Of a DNA stretch of 64,000 bases, positions 7,870-16,320 are shown one piece after another. Origin of the DNA: Streptomyces sp. NBC_00190 (GTDB taxonomy: Bacteria > Actinomycetota > Actinomycetes > Streptomycetales > Streptomycetaceae). The translations under genes and the position numbers were made by a program. Numbering within the stretch: position 1 is the first letter of the stretch; the number at the start of each line of letters is the position of its first letter. The stretch lies in assembly GCF_036203305.1 (NCBI RefSeq), contig NZ_CP108131.1, forward strand, positions 3,224,001-3,288,000, written 5' to 3'. The notes below the pieces were generated by a model that made no database searches, had not been told where the DNA came from, and worked only from the letters and a program-made list of their open reading frames with translations.

Positions 7870-10185
7870 TCAGGACTTTCCCTTCCCCGAAGCCATGTGG
7901 TCCCGGCCGACCGAGTGGGCGATTCCGGTTTCCTTCGAGGCCACACCGGCGAGGTCGTTGATGTCGGTTTCGCTCATGCCGGAACCTCGCGCCGCGTTGT
8001 GCACCGCGGTTGCCGCATTCTCGCTGGCCGCCTTCTCCGCCTTCGCGTAGTCGGCCGCCACGCCCTTCTCCGTCTCGCCCATCTTGTCGGCGGCGTCCTT
8101 CTTCGCCCCGTCGACGACCGCTTCGGTGATGTCTTCCTGTAGCCATTCCAGGGCGTCTCCGGCCAGCGGAACCATCTCCAGGTACTTGCCGCCGACCGCG
8201 CCGATGCCCCGGTTGATCCACTTGGCGCCGTCCTCGACGCCCTTCACGTACTCCTCGTTCGTGTGGGCGGCCTCGCCGAAGGTGCCCTGAGCACGGGCTT
8301 CCGAAAGGATGCCCGCGATCTGGCCGCCGGGGTTGACCGCGTTCGCCACCGCGGCGTCCATCTCGTTGTGATCGGCGCGATGCGCGAGGAGGTCGCTGAC
8401 CAGAGCCGTGGTGTACGTCTGCGAGGCATTGGTGATGGCACCGTACGCCTCGGGATCCTGGCCGACCGCCCCCAGGAACCGGGCCATGTTGGACTTCTCG
8501 AACTCCGCCTGCACGCCGAAGATCTTGTTCTGCTGGCCGCCGTTCTCGGCGGCGGCCTGGAGGTCCGGGATGTATTCCGCCGCCATGTTGCCGAGGTGCC
8601 CGGCCATGGGGCCCAGACGCGGCTTCTTGTCCTCGTCTTCCGGGTCCTGCGCCACCAGCGACGGGTCGTCGCCGACCTTCTGGACGACGTCTTCCATGAT
8701 CGCCGCCATTTCCTTGGTGTGCGGAACGGGCTTCGCGTCCTCGTCGCCCGGCACCCGGCCCGAGACGGCCGCCTCGAGCGCGCCGCCGAGCGCCTCCTGG
8801 GCCGGCAGCGCGTCGCCGTACGGGTGGCCGGGGGCCTGGTCGAAGGCGTCGGCCCACGACTCCTTGTCCAGCATGTAGTCGACCATGCCCCGGGCCTTGC
8901 CGTGCTCTCCGTCCACCACCTTGTCGGCCAGGGTGACGATGCCGTCGCCGTTGCTGTCCTGGCGGACCGGCTCGGTGAAGAAGGCCGTCGCCGCGTCCGG
9001 GTTGTGGGACATCGCGTCCATCAGGCCCGTCAGCGGGTAGAAGCCCCGGCTGCCGTCCTTGCCCTGGCTGAGCACCGTCTTCGGGTCGTACGGGGACCCG
9101 TGCTCCCAGGCCTTGGGGTTCTCGCGGTCGAACGCGACCATGTCCCGGCCGACCGAGGTCAGGAAGTCCTTGTCGTACTTGCCCTCGTGGAGCAGCGCGC
9201 CCAGCGCCTGGTAACCGTAGATCTTGCTGGTCAGATCACCGGTGACCTGCATCTCCTTGCGGCCGGCCTTCATCAGGTCGGTCGTCCACGCCGCATCCAG
9301 GTGGTTCGGCGAGTCCTTCTGCGTGGCGAGCCCCAGCATCGCGCCCATGTCGTTCTGGATGTTGCCGACCATCGCCAGGCGGTCCTTGCCCGCATCGCCC
9401 AGGGTCGACGCGTCGATGGACAGCTTCGCGTACGCCTCAAGCGTGCCTTCGGGGCCGAGCTTGCGGTAGAAGTCCGTCGAGAAGTCGGCGTCGTTGCGGT
9501 TGTCGTCGAGCAGGTCCTCCAGCTCGCGCAGCGCCTCGGGGTTGCGGGCCACGCCGCCCGGCTCCTTGCTGAGTTTCTTCATCAGCTCGGCCGCCCGGTC
9601 GGCCTGTTCGCCGTCCAGGGTGGTGTACTTCGGCGCGGTGAAGTCGTGGTCGTCCGAGACGTTGGCGCGCAGTGCGCGGGCGAGTGAGTCGTCGGCGTCC
9701 GCGCAGTCCTCGACGAGCCGGTCCACCTTCGCCTGCCAGGCCTTCCGGTTCTCCTCCTGTTTGCGCTTGAACTCGGGGTAGTCCGGGTCGTGCCGGGCCG
9801 CGAACTCGGTCTTCGGGTCCATCGGAACGGCGGATACCTTGCCCGCCGCGTCCACCCGGAACCCGGCGGCCGGGGCCTCCTCGTCGGCCGCCTTCTTCAG
9901 GGCGTCCCGGGCCGTCTTGATGGTGGTGTGGCCGTCGCTGAGGAGCTGGTGGACGCCCTTGGCCTCCTTGGCCGCGTCCTCGAACTCCTTGGCCGTCTTG
10001 TCGACGAACCCCCGCCCCACGCTGGCGGTGACCCCGCTCCACTCGGCCTTGTCGGCCTTGGCCTTCATCCCGTTGCGCGCCGCTTCGGCGAGCTCGTCCA
10101 GCTTGTCGACGAGCGCCTTCCAGTCGGTGACTGCCGTCTGGAGCTTGTCCAGCGGGGCGTTCATCACGTTCTCGTACGTCAGCAT
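7870..10185 (-). CDS. large helical WXG-headed protein (resembles DUF6571-type), putative type VII substrate
   Basis: 771 residues from the ATG at 10183-10185, eight bases after the preceding stop. The longer open reading upstream is a shadow of the neighbour gene. The first 100 residues form a WXG100-like hairpin: helix, then EWSG at 48-51, then helix. The remainder is almost wholly helical and charged, with acidic loops such as SNGDGIVTLADKV that look like calcium-binding or turn elements. There is no signal peptide and no membrane segment before a weak hydrophobic patch near residue 660. It recalls actinobacterial DUF6571 proteins, from memory only. Its place beside a mycosin and another WXG protein suggests an exported or surface protein. 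Confidence 0.72.
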   Translation of the reverse strand: MLTYENVMNAPLDKLQTAVTDWKALVDKLDELAEAARNGMKAKADKAEWSGVTASVGRGFVDKTAKEFEDAAKEAKGVHQLLSDGHTTIKTARDALKKAADEEAPAAGFRVDAAGKVSAVPMDPKTEFAARHDPDYPEFKRKQEENRKAWQAKVDRLVEDCADADDSLARALRANVSDDHDFTAPKYTTLDGEQADRAAELMKKLSKEPGGVARNPEALRELEDLLDDNRNDADFSTDFYRKLGPEGTLEAYAKLSIDASTLGDAGKDRLAMVGNIQNDMGAMLGLATQKDSPNHLDAAWTTDLMKAGRKEMQVTGDLTSKIYGYQALGALLHEGKYDKDFLTSVGRDMVAFDRENPKAWEHGSPYDPKTVLSQGKDGSRGFYPLTGLMDAMSHNPDAATAFFTEPVRQDSNGDGIVTLADKVVDGEHGKARGMVDYMLDKESWADAFDQAPGHPYGDALPAQEALGGALEAAVSGRVPGDEDAKPVPHTKEMAAIMEDVVQKVGDDPSLVAQDPEDEDKKPRLGPMAGHLGNMAAEYIPDLQAAAENGGQQNKIFGVQAEFEKSNMARFLGAVGQDPEAYGAITNASQTYTTALVSDLLAHRADHNEMDAAVANAVNPGGQIAGILSEARAQGTFGEAAHTNEEYVKGVEDGAKWINRGIGAVGGKYLEMVPLAGDALEWLQEDITEAVVDGAKKDAADKMGETEKGVAADYAKAEKAASENAATAVHNAARGSGMSETDINDLAGVASKETGIAHSVGRDHMASGKGKS

Positions 10186-10193
10186 GCGGGCGC

Positions 10194-10616
10194 CTACTTG
10201 AGGTATTTGTCGAGCGCGGAAACGGTGAAGTCGGCGTGGAGCTCCTGCTCGTCCTTGGCGTGGGAGTTGAGCGAGTAGTTCAGCCCGTTGGAGATGTTGG
10301 CGCAGGCGGACACGAGGGTCTTCACCTGGCTCTCCCAGGTGGTGTTGACCTTGAGCAGTGCCGCCCCGCTCGCGAAGCTCTCCTTCGTGAGCGCGCCCGC
10401 GGCCTCGGCGGTGGCGGTGGCGGCGTGCTTGCCGTCGGTCAGCAGACGGGTGTGCAGCTTGTACGCCTCGGAGCCGATGGCGCCGATGTGGTCCTGGTTG
10501 AGATCGAGGTCGCCGCCACCACCGCCACCGGGTTCCACGGGTACGTGGTTGAGCCGCATGGAAGCGTTGGCGGCGGCCGTGGCACGCGCCGCCGACCATT
10601 CCTCGTCGAACGACAT
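10194..10616 (-). CDS. small helical protein of the type VII-like cassette (AG1-like)
   Basis: 140 residues. A basic-acidic N-terminus is followed by a six-glycine run (about residues 30-35), then two long helices ending in VSALDKYLK. The shape, about 100 residues of paired helices, matches ESX-associated partner proteins, but there is no canonical WXG (nearest is TTWESQ). Similar Streptomyces proteins are labelled AG1 in annotations, a name without functional content. It ends eight bases before the 771-residue gene and is likely its partner or chaperone. Confidence 0.7.
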   Translation of the reverse strand: MSFDEEWSAARATAAANASMRLNHVPVEPGGGGGGDLDLNQDHIGAIGSEAYKLHTRLLTDGKHAATATAEAAGALTKESFASGAALLKVNTTWESQVKTLVSACANISNGLNYSLNSHAKDEQELHADFTVSALDKYLK

Positions 10617-10657
10617 CGCGTAGAACTCCCCTGTCAGATCCGGTAGTGGTTCAGCGG

Positions 10658-11842
10658 TCAGCGGCTGTTACGGCGCACCACGACGGCGGTGACGGCTCCG
10701 CCGATCAGCAGGCAGGCTCCCAGACCGAGGCCGATCCAGGGAAGCAGGCTGCCGTCCTTCTTCTCCTCGGCCTGCGGCACCGGCTTCGGCGCCGCCGACT
10801 CGGGAGCCTTGCCGTCCGGGGAGGCCGAGGGCTTGTTGGACGCGTCCGCCGCCGCGAGGTCGGGCAGCGGGTAGACGTCCGCCGGGCCGGGGTCGCCGGG
10901 GGTGGGCACCGCGATGCGGGGGCGGACGACGCCGTAGCCGACGAAGTCGTTGCGCTGCGAGCCGTCGACGGGCTTTCCGGCGGTGTTCAGGAGGACCCGG
11001 AGCACCTGGTTGTTGGTCCAGTCGGGGTGGGCGGACCAGAGGAGGGCTGCGGAGGCGGAGGCGAGGGCGGAGGCGTCACTGGTGCCGTGGGTCTTGCACA
11101 GCCCCGTCTTGCCCTTGCATGCAGTAACGATGTCGATGCCCGGCGCCGACAGGTCGATCTGCGCGCCGTGCTGCGACTCCTTGGTCGGTTCACCATTGAC
11201 GTCCACCGCGCCCACTCCCACAACTCCAGGCGTCGCAGCGGGATAGTTGATCTCGTTGGTCGAGTCCCCGGAGTTACCCGCAGCGGCGAAAATCAGTTTG
11301 CCCTTCGAGAGTGCATACTTCACCGCTGCTGCCCGCTCTCGATCAGCCTCGGGATTGCCGGACCTACCTTGAGAAATGTTGATGATCTTGGCATCCGAGT
11401 CCGCTGCGTAGCGGATGGCTGCAACCCACGCCGGGGTCGTGTCATCCTCCAGCATGTCTGGCACGCGGATCGGGAGGATTTTGGCGCCGGGTGCAAGCCC
11501 GAAAGCTCCATCACCACTCGGGTGTTTTCCGGTTCCGGCGATCATTGCAGCCATGCCAGTACCGTGACCGAAGTAGTCGTTGTCTCTGCCGCCCTCGGCA
11601 TCACCAACAGGGAAGGCTTTGCCCGGAAGGACCTGCCCTTCGAGTTCCGGGATCTGGTTGACACCGGTGTCGATCACCGCAACGGTGATGCCCTTACCCG
11701 TGCTGATCTTCCAGATGTCGTCGGCCTTCATCGAGTCGAGATGCCATTGCTGCGATCGAATCGTTTCCGCGTGGGCCGGGGTCGCGGCGACCCCGGCCAG
11801 CAGCAGACCCACCAGGGCCGAGGTCGCCTTACGCATGCGCAT
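10658..11842 (-). CDS. mycP: type VII secretion mycosin, subtilisin-like S8 protease
   Basis: 394 residues from the ATG at 11840-11842; an in-frame TTG three codons earlier is the alternative. The signal peptide ends at PAHA|ET. The catalytic triad is visible: Asp58 in AVIDTGV, His93 in GHGTGMAAMIAG, Ser255 in THGTSDAS. After a Pro/Ala-rich linker a single membrane helix (about 369-390) and RRNSR end the protein, the exact plan of mycobacterial MycP. Mycosins stabilise and process the ESX secretion complex. The serine motif is diverged (GTSDASALASAS instead of GTSFAA), which might reduce activity. Bases about 11230-11800 are visibly poorer in GC than the neighbours. Confidence 0.92.
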   Translation of the reverse strand: MRMRKATSALVGLLLAGVAATPAHAETIRSQQWHLDSMKADDIWKISTGKGITVAVIDTGVNQIPELEGQVLPGKAFPVGDAEGGRDNDYFGHGTGMAAMIAGTGKHPSGDGAFGLAPGAKILPIRVPDMLEDDTTPAWVAAIRYAADSDAKIINISQGRSGNPEADRERAAAVKYALSKGKLIFAAAGNSGDSTNEINYPAATPGVVGVGAVDVNGEPTKESQHGAQIDLSAPGIDIVTACKGKTGLCKTHGTSDASALASASAALLWSAHPDWTNNQVLRVLLNTAGKPVDGSQRNDFVGYGVVRPRIAVPTPGDPGPADVYPLPDLAAADASNKPSASPDGKAPESAAPKPVPQAEEKKDGSLLPWIGLGLGACLLIGGAVTAVVVRRNSR

Positions 11843-11863
11843 CCCGTGCAATGTCCGTTCTGC

Positions 11864-13282
11864 TCAGTCGATCACTGGCGGAACAACACGACGGTTGCCC
11901 TGCCAGGTCTCTTCGTCCTCGGCCAGGTAGTCGGGGCGTTCGCCCGCGTGGTCATCGCGTCGGCTGCCCGGAGTGCGCGCACCGGCGCCCATGCCACCGG
12001 CGTTGTTGCGCACGAGGCCCGAGCCGCCCTGGGTGAACGGCGTCGAGCGGCCACCCGTCGCAGGCTGACGCCCGCCGACGATACCTCCCGGCTCCGAGGC
12101 CAGCCGACGGCCGGTCGGCGAACCAACCTGGCCTCCGTGCGGACCACCGACGCCGTGACCCATACCGCCGCCCATCATGCCGCGGCCGGCCTGCGTGCCT
12201 TCGGTGCCGATGACCGTGCCACGCGGGATGCCCGAGCTGGGGCCGGTGGAAGTCACCTGGCGGCCGCCCATGATCCCGGTGTCCCGCGGGGGCAGGCCCG
12301 GCATACCAAGCTTGCCGAGAGGACCGCTCGTGCCCGGGATCGGGCCACTAGGGGGGAAGCCGACGGGTCCGATGCCGGGGATCGCCTTCAACCCGCCGAA
12401 CGGCGGCGGAGGCACAGACGGGACGAGGTTTACGGGGTTGGGACCGCTGGGGCCCGTGGGCAGCGGGCCGACGGGCGTGGTCGTCGGAGGCAAGGTCGGA
12501 TTCGGAAGCGTGGTGACGGTGTCGAGGTCCACGTCCACGTTGCGGTCCGGAGTCACCGGCACAGACGGCATCGTCGTTGTCGGGACGGTGTTATCCGACT
12601 GCGGCGGATGCCCGGGAACCCAACCGGGTTCGTTCGCAGAGCCACTGCTGCCGGGTGCCGACGATGCGTACGACGAGCTCCCCGAATAGTTCCCCGGACC
12701 GGAACTGCCGCCCGGGCGAGCCATATCCTCTCCGCCGTAGTAGTCCGACGGCACGAACACTTGCGGCGGGGCCGGGAAAGTCGGGATCACCGCCTTGTCC
12801 ATCTCCCCCGACGACAAGTTGTACGACTGAGAGAGCTTCCTCAGCGCGTCCACCGCCGCCGTGTGGTCCCCGCTCAGCTTTGACCAAGCCTCTTGGCCCA
12901 TCTGCTGCGCATCCGGCTCATTGTGGTACTTCCGCGCGGTCGCGAGATCTTCCTTGAGCTTGGCCTCTGCCCCAGCGTCGTACGTGGGCATGTGGATCTC
13001 GGACATGGTCTGGGCAGCCAAGGTCATCCAGTGACCGCCCGTGGCGCTGAAGTCGGCCAGCACCAGCGTTGCGCTGCCCGCCTTGTTCACCCACTCCTGG
13101 AAGGCAACGGCTGCCTCACCCTCCCAGTCCTTGACCTTGTGGTCCTTGAGCTTCTGCCCGATCTCCTTGATGGCCTTGGCCGCTTCGGTGAGCTGCGTAC
13201 CCCGCTGCGACACCGTCTTGGAGTCGAGCGAAGCGACCATCGCGGCGAGCTGCGCGTGCGAGTATCCCTCGAATTCCGTCAT
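11864..13282 (-). CDS. WXG-domain protein with long Pro/Gly-rich tail (PPE/EspB-like)
   Basis: 472 residues. Residues 1-180 are helical and include VKDWEGEAAVAFQEWV (W53-E-G55), the bend of a WXG100-type hairpin. Residues about 190-460 are low-complexity Pro/Gly/Ser/Thr with many GPxGG motifs and no cysteine. This head-plus-disordered-tail plan recalls EspB or PPE substrates of ESX systems. The ATG overlaps the stop of the upstream gene by one base (TGATG). It precedes the mycosin gene by about 20 bases, so protease and putative substrate are made together. Confidence 0.8.
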   Translation of the reverse strand: MTEFEGYSHAQLAAMVASLDSKTVSQRGTQLTEAAKAIKEIGQKLKDHKVKDWEGEAAVAFQEWVNKAGSATLVLADFSATGGHWMTLAAQTMSEIHMPTYDAGAEAKLKEDLATARKYHNEPDAQQMGQEAWSKLSGDHTAAVDALRKLSQSYNLSSGEMDKAVIPTFPAPPQVFVPSDYYGGEDMARPGGSSGPGNYSGSSSYASSAPGSSGSANEPGWVPGHPPQSDNTVPTTTMPSVPVTPDRNVDVDLDTVTTLPNPTLPPTTTPVGPLPTGPSGPNPVNLVPSVPPPPFGGLKAIPGIGPVGFPPSGPIPGTSGPLGKLGMPGLPPRDTGIMGGRQVTSTGPSSGIPRGTVIGTEGTQAGRGMMGGGMGHGVGGPHGGQVGSPTGRRLASEPGGIVGGRQPATGGRSTPFTQGGSGLVRNNAGGMGAGARTPGSRRDDHAGERPDYLAEDEETWQGNRRVVPPVID

Positions 13283-13806
13283 CAGATCACAGCGCCCTTC
13301 TTCGCTCCGCCGTTGACGCTCGGGGTGTTCGGCACACCGCCCGTCTTGTCCGCGTACGGATCACGCTTCCGGACGTAGTTCTCGCGGGCATCCTTGGCGA
13401 TGGCCGCCATGCGCCGCCTCGTCTCCTCGTCCACGTCGCCGAAGCCCTTGCCCCCCGTCAGGATCGCGATGCCCAGGGCCTCGATCTGGTCCGCGAGGCC
13501 CTTCGACAGCTTCTGCAGCTCCGCGTGAACGGTGTTGTACGACTTGAAGAGGGCGTCGGCCTCCGGGAAGCCCGTGCCCAGCACACCCGCCGGCAGCGTG
13601 CCGTGGGACAGCTTCCCGTGCTGTGCCGGAGACTCCTCCAGCGACGTCAGGAGGCCGTCCACCAGGTTCTTGTAGTCCTTCAGCGAGTCGTACTCGATCC
13701 GCAGTGCCGCGGCCTTCGCCTGCGCGTCGGCCTGCGCCCGGATCGCGTCCGCCAAACCCGCCGTAGGGCCTGCTCCGAACAGACCTGAACCGTTCTCCGC
13801 TGCCAC
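13282..13806 (-). CDS. helical protein, first gene of the type VII-like operon
   Basis: 174 residues, predicted helical and strongly amphipathic, with EEFSR-like charged repeats absent but heptad-like spacing between about 20 and 110. The glycine-rich LTGGKGFGDVDEETRRRM follows. There is no signal peptide, membrane segment or WXG motif. The start is GTG at 13804-13806 with GGGGAGG six or seven bases upstream. It overlaps the next gene by one base. The size and position fit a chaperone or heterodimer partner for the WXG/Pro-Gly protein, but I recognise no named family. Confidence 0.7.
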   Translation of the reverse strand: MAAENGSGLFGAGPTAGLADAIRAQADAQAKAAALRIEYDSLKDYKNLVDGLLTSLEESPAQHGKLSHGTLPAGVLGTGFPEADALFKSYNTVHAELQKLSKGLADQIEALGIAILTGGKGFGDVDEETRRRMAAIAKDARENYVRKRDPYADKTGGVPNTPSVNGGAKKGAVI

Positions 13807-13914
13807 GATGGCCTCCCCGACTCCCCGTCTCCCCGCGGTCGCGGCCTGAGTTGGCGCCGCTCCCCGTCCCCGTTCGCACCCGTTCGCACGCGCGCGTGCA
13901 CAATCTCACCGATC

Positions 13915-13943
13915 ACTCTAGCGACCGGCACCGACACCCCCAA
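13915..13943 (-). promoter_or_regulatory. promoter of the type VII-like operon
   Basis: On the minus strand TTGGGG (13938-13943) and TAGAGT (13915-13920) are separated by exactly 17 bases. This is a good match to the Streptomyces housekeeping promoter form, about 110 bases before the first start codon. Confidence 0.6.
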
Positions 13944-13951
13944 GTCCGGGG

Positions 13952-13963
13952 TTGCACGTGCAA
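13952..13963. promoter_or_regulatory. perfect palindrome TTGCACGTGCAA upstream of the operon promoter
   Basis: A 12-bp perfect palindrome lies eight bases upstream of the -35 box of the type VII-like operon and just past the stop of the xanthine dehydrogenase gene. The position suits an activator or repressor dimer. Confidence 0.5.
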
Positions 13964-13977
13964 TGCGGGTCACACGG

Positions 13978-16320
13978 TCACGAGTTGGGCGCCGCGACCG
14001 CCGCCGAGGGGCGGATCGGGAGCCTGTTCACCGGGCGGCCCGTGGCCGACCGGACCGCCGAGGCCACCGCCGCCGGAGTCGTCACCACAGGAATCGCGCT
14101 CGCCGCCTTCGCGCCGAAGGGGGCCACCACGTCGCGTTCCTCGACCAGTTTGACGATGCGCACCGCCGGGGCGTCCAGCGACGTCGGCAGGGCGTAGCCC
14201 GTCAGGTCGGGGTGGCGGACCAGGCCGGAGACCGTGCGGAGGTTCTCCGTCAGGGCCGCGCCCACGCCCTGGGTCACGCCCGCTTCGATACGGGCCGCCA
14301 GCTGACGGGGGTTGAGGATGCGGCCCACGTCCTGGGCCACGGCCAGTTCGACCACGCGCACCGAGCCCAGCTCGATGTCCACGTCCACCACCGCGCGGAT
14401 CGCGCAGAACGCGAGGCCCACGAACGCGTCGCCCTGGCCGTCCCCGTCCAGGGGTTCCGTCGGGTGGGGGCGGCACTGGGCCGTCGCCCAGAGTTCCTTG
14501 CCCTCCATCGCCTCCGTGACCGTCGTGGAGAACGCGCCGTCGTACGACGTGATCCGGCCGTCCGCGATCTGGAGGAGTTCCGTGGACATGCCGAGCTTGT
14601 GCGCCATCGGCTGGAGGAGCTGCGTGCGGACCATCTTCGCCGCCCGCTCCACCGCGCCGCCCGACACCCACGTGTGGCGGCCGTGCGCCGACGGGCCGGC
14701 CGGAGGCTGGTCGGTGTCGACCGGAGCCGTCGTCACCTCGTCGACGCCCAGGACCTCCTGGACGATCTGACGGGCCAGCGTGGCGAAGCCCTGGCCCGTG
14801 TCGACCGCCGCGCAGATGACCGTCGCCACGCCGTTGACCACCTTCACGGTGGCCGTGGCGACCTCGTCGGTGCCCTCCGCGCCCAGCATGTGCACCATGC
14901 CGACGCCGTAGCCGACCCCGCGCCGCACCGCGCCCGGCTCACCGGCGCCCTCCGGGCCGCCCGGCAGCAGCCACTCGTCCTCCGGGGTGTCCTTCGGGAG
15001 GGACGGCAGCTCGAAGTCGCGGACCGCGCGCAGGAGTTCCGCCACCGGAGCCGGGCAGGTCACCGTCTGGCCCGTGGGGAGCAGGTCGCCGGTCGCCAGG
15101 ACGTTGCGCATGCGGAGTTCCGCGCCGTCGATGCCGAGCGCGGCGGCCAGTTTGTCCATCTGGCCCTCGTACGCCGCGCACACCTGCATGGCGCCCTCGC
15201 CGCGTACGTGGCCCGACGGCGGGTTGTTCGTACGGACCGCCCAGCCCTCGACGAAGGCGTGCGGGACGACGTACGGGCCGCAGGCGAAGGCCACCGCCGC
15301 CGCGAGGGATTCCGAGGACGAGTCCGCGTACGCGCCCGCGTCCATCAGGATCTGGGCCTCGACCTTGACCAGCCGGCCCTCCGCGTCCGCGTGGTGGCGG
15401 TAGCGCAGCAGGGTCGGGTGCCGGTGGGTGTGGCCGAGGAAGGACTCCTCGCGGGTCGCGGCCAGCTTGACGGGGCAGCCCGTGCGCAGGGCGAGGAGGC
15501 CGAGGGGGAGCTGGAACGCCGCGTCCTCGCGGTCGGCCGTCGCGCCCGGGACTCCGGTGACCACGACGCGCACGCGGTCCGGTTCGAGGCCGAAGCAGGC
15601 CGCCGCCAGGTCGCGGTCGGTGTGCGGGTCGGTGGAGGCGGTGTACAGCTCGACGCCGCCGTCGGGCCGCGGCACGGCCAGCCCGGCCTCGGCGCCGATG
15701 GGCGCGGGGTCTTGGCGGCCGATCCGGTACAGGCCCTCGACGACGACCTCGCCGGTGGCCTCCGGGTCGCCGTAGCGGAGCGGGATGTGCCGGATCAGGT
15801 TGCCGTCGGGGTGCAGGGCGGGCGCGCCGAAGGCCTGCTCGGGGTCGGTCACCGGGTCCAGCAGCTCGTACTCGACGGCGATCGCGGCCGCGGCGAGCCG
15901 TGCCGTGTCCGGGTGGTCGGCGGCGACGGCGGCGATGGGCTCGCCATGGTGGCGGACGACGTCGTGCGCGAAGACCGGCCGGTCGGCGATGCGGCGGCCG
16001 TGCGTGGTGGCGCCGGGGACGTCGGCGTGGGTGACGACGGCGCGCACGCCGGGCATCTCCGCGGCGGCCGAGGTGTCGATGGAGAGGATCCGGGCGTGGG
16101 CGTGCGGGGACCGCAGCACGGCGGCCCACAGGAGGCCCTCGGCCCACAGGTCGGCGGCGTAGGGGAAGGTGCCCTCGGTCTTGGCGCGGGTGTCGGCGGC
16201 CGGAACGGAGGCTCCGATTCCGCGCGGTACCTGGTGCTCCGGGGCCTCGGGGGCGGCCGAGGCCGTGACCGTGGCGTTCATGGTCGTCGTCGTGGCCGTC
16301 GCCGCGTCCTGCGCGCTCAC
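13978..16320 (-). CDS. xanthine dehydrogenase family, molybdopterin-binding catalytic subunit
   Basis: 780 residues with the order of the large subunit of molybdenum hydroxylases: an N-terminal a/b hammerhead (RGIGASVPAADTRAKTEGTFPYAAD, HAHARILSID), then molybdopterin-binding domains with ATREESFLGHTHRH, GHVRGEGAMQ (the usual FRGFG loop is changed) and DTGQGFATLARQI. The C-terminal GVGAALTENL contains the expected catalytic Glu. The enzyme hydroxylates a purine or other N-heterocycle in the cytosol. The start is GTG, overlapping the stop of the [2Fe-2S] gene (GTGA), so FAD, FeS and Mo subunits are made in series. The substrate is not fixed by sequence. Confidence 0.9.
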   Translation of the reverse strand: MSAQDAATATTTTMNATVTASAAPEAPEHQVPRGIGASVPAADTRAKTEGTFPYAADLWAEGLLWAAVLRSPHAHARILSIDTSAAAEMPGVRAVVTHADVPGATTHGRRIADRPVFAHDVVRHHGEPIAAVAADHPDTARLAAAAIAVEYELLDPVTDPEQAFGAPALHPDGNLIRHIPLRYGDPEATGEVVVEGLYRIGRQDPAPIGAEAGLAVPRPDGGVELYTASTDPHTDRDLAAACFGLEPDRVRVVVTGVPGATADREDAAFQLPLGLLALRTGCPVKLAATREESFLGHTHRHPTLLRYRHHADAEGRLVKVEAQILMDAGAYADSSSESLAAAVAFACGPYVVPHAFVEGWAVRTNNPPSGHVRGEGAMQVCAAYEGQMDKLAAALGIDGAELRMRNVLATGDLLPTGQTVTCPAPVAELLRAVRDFELPSLPKDTPEDEWLLPGGPEGAGEPGAVRRGVGYGVGMVHMLGAEGTDEVATATVKVVNGVATVICAAVDTGQGFATLARQIVQEVLGVDEVTTAPVDTDQPPAGPSAHGRHTWVSGGAVERAAKMVRTQLLQPMAHKLGMSTELLQIADGRITSYDGAFSTTVTEAMEGKELWATAQCRPHPTEPLDGDGQGDAFVGLAFCAIRAVVDVDIELGSVRVVELAVAQDVGRILNPRQLAARIEAGVTQGVGAALTENLRTVSGLVRHPDLTGYALPTSLDAPAVRIVKLVEERDVVAPFGAKAASAIPVVTTPAAVASAVRSATGRPVNRLPIRPSAAVAAPNS

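Noticed and set aside
7031..13977. Integrated island bounded by tRNA-Cys attachment repeats
   Set aside because: I found no second copy of the tRNA-Cys 3' end near 13.9 kb or elsewhere, and no integrase gene. The only similar T-arm sequence belongs to tmRNA.
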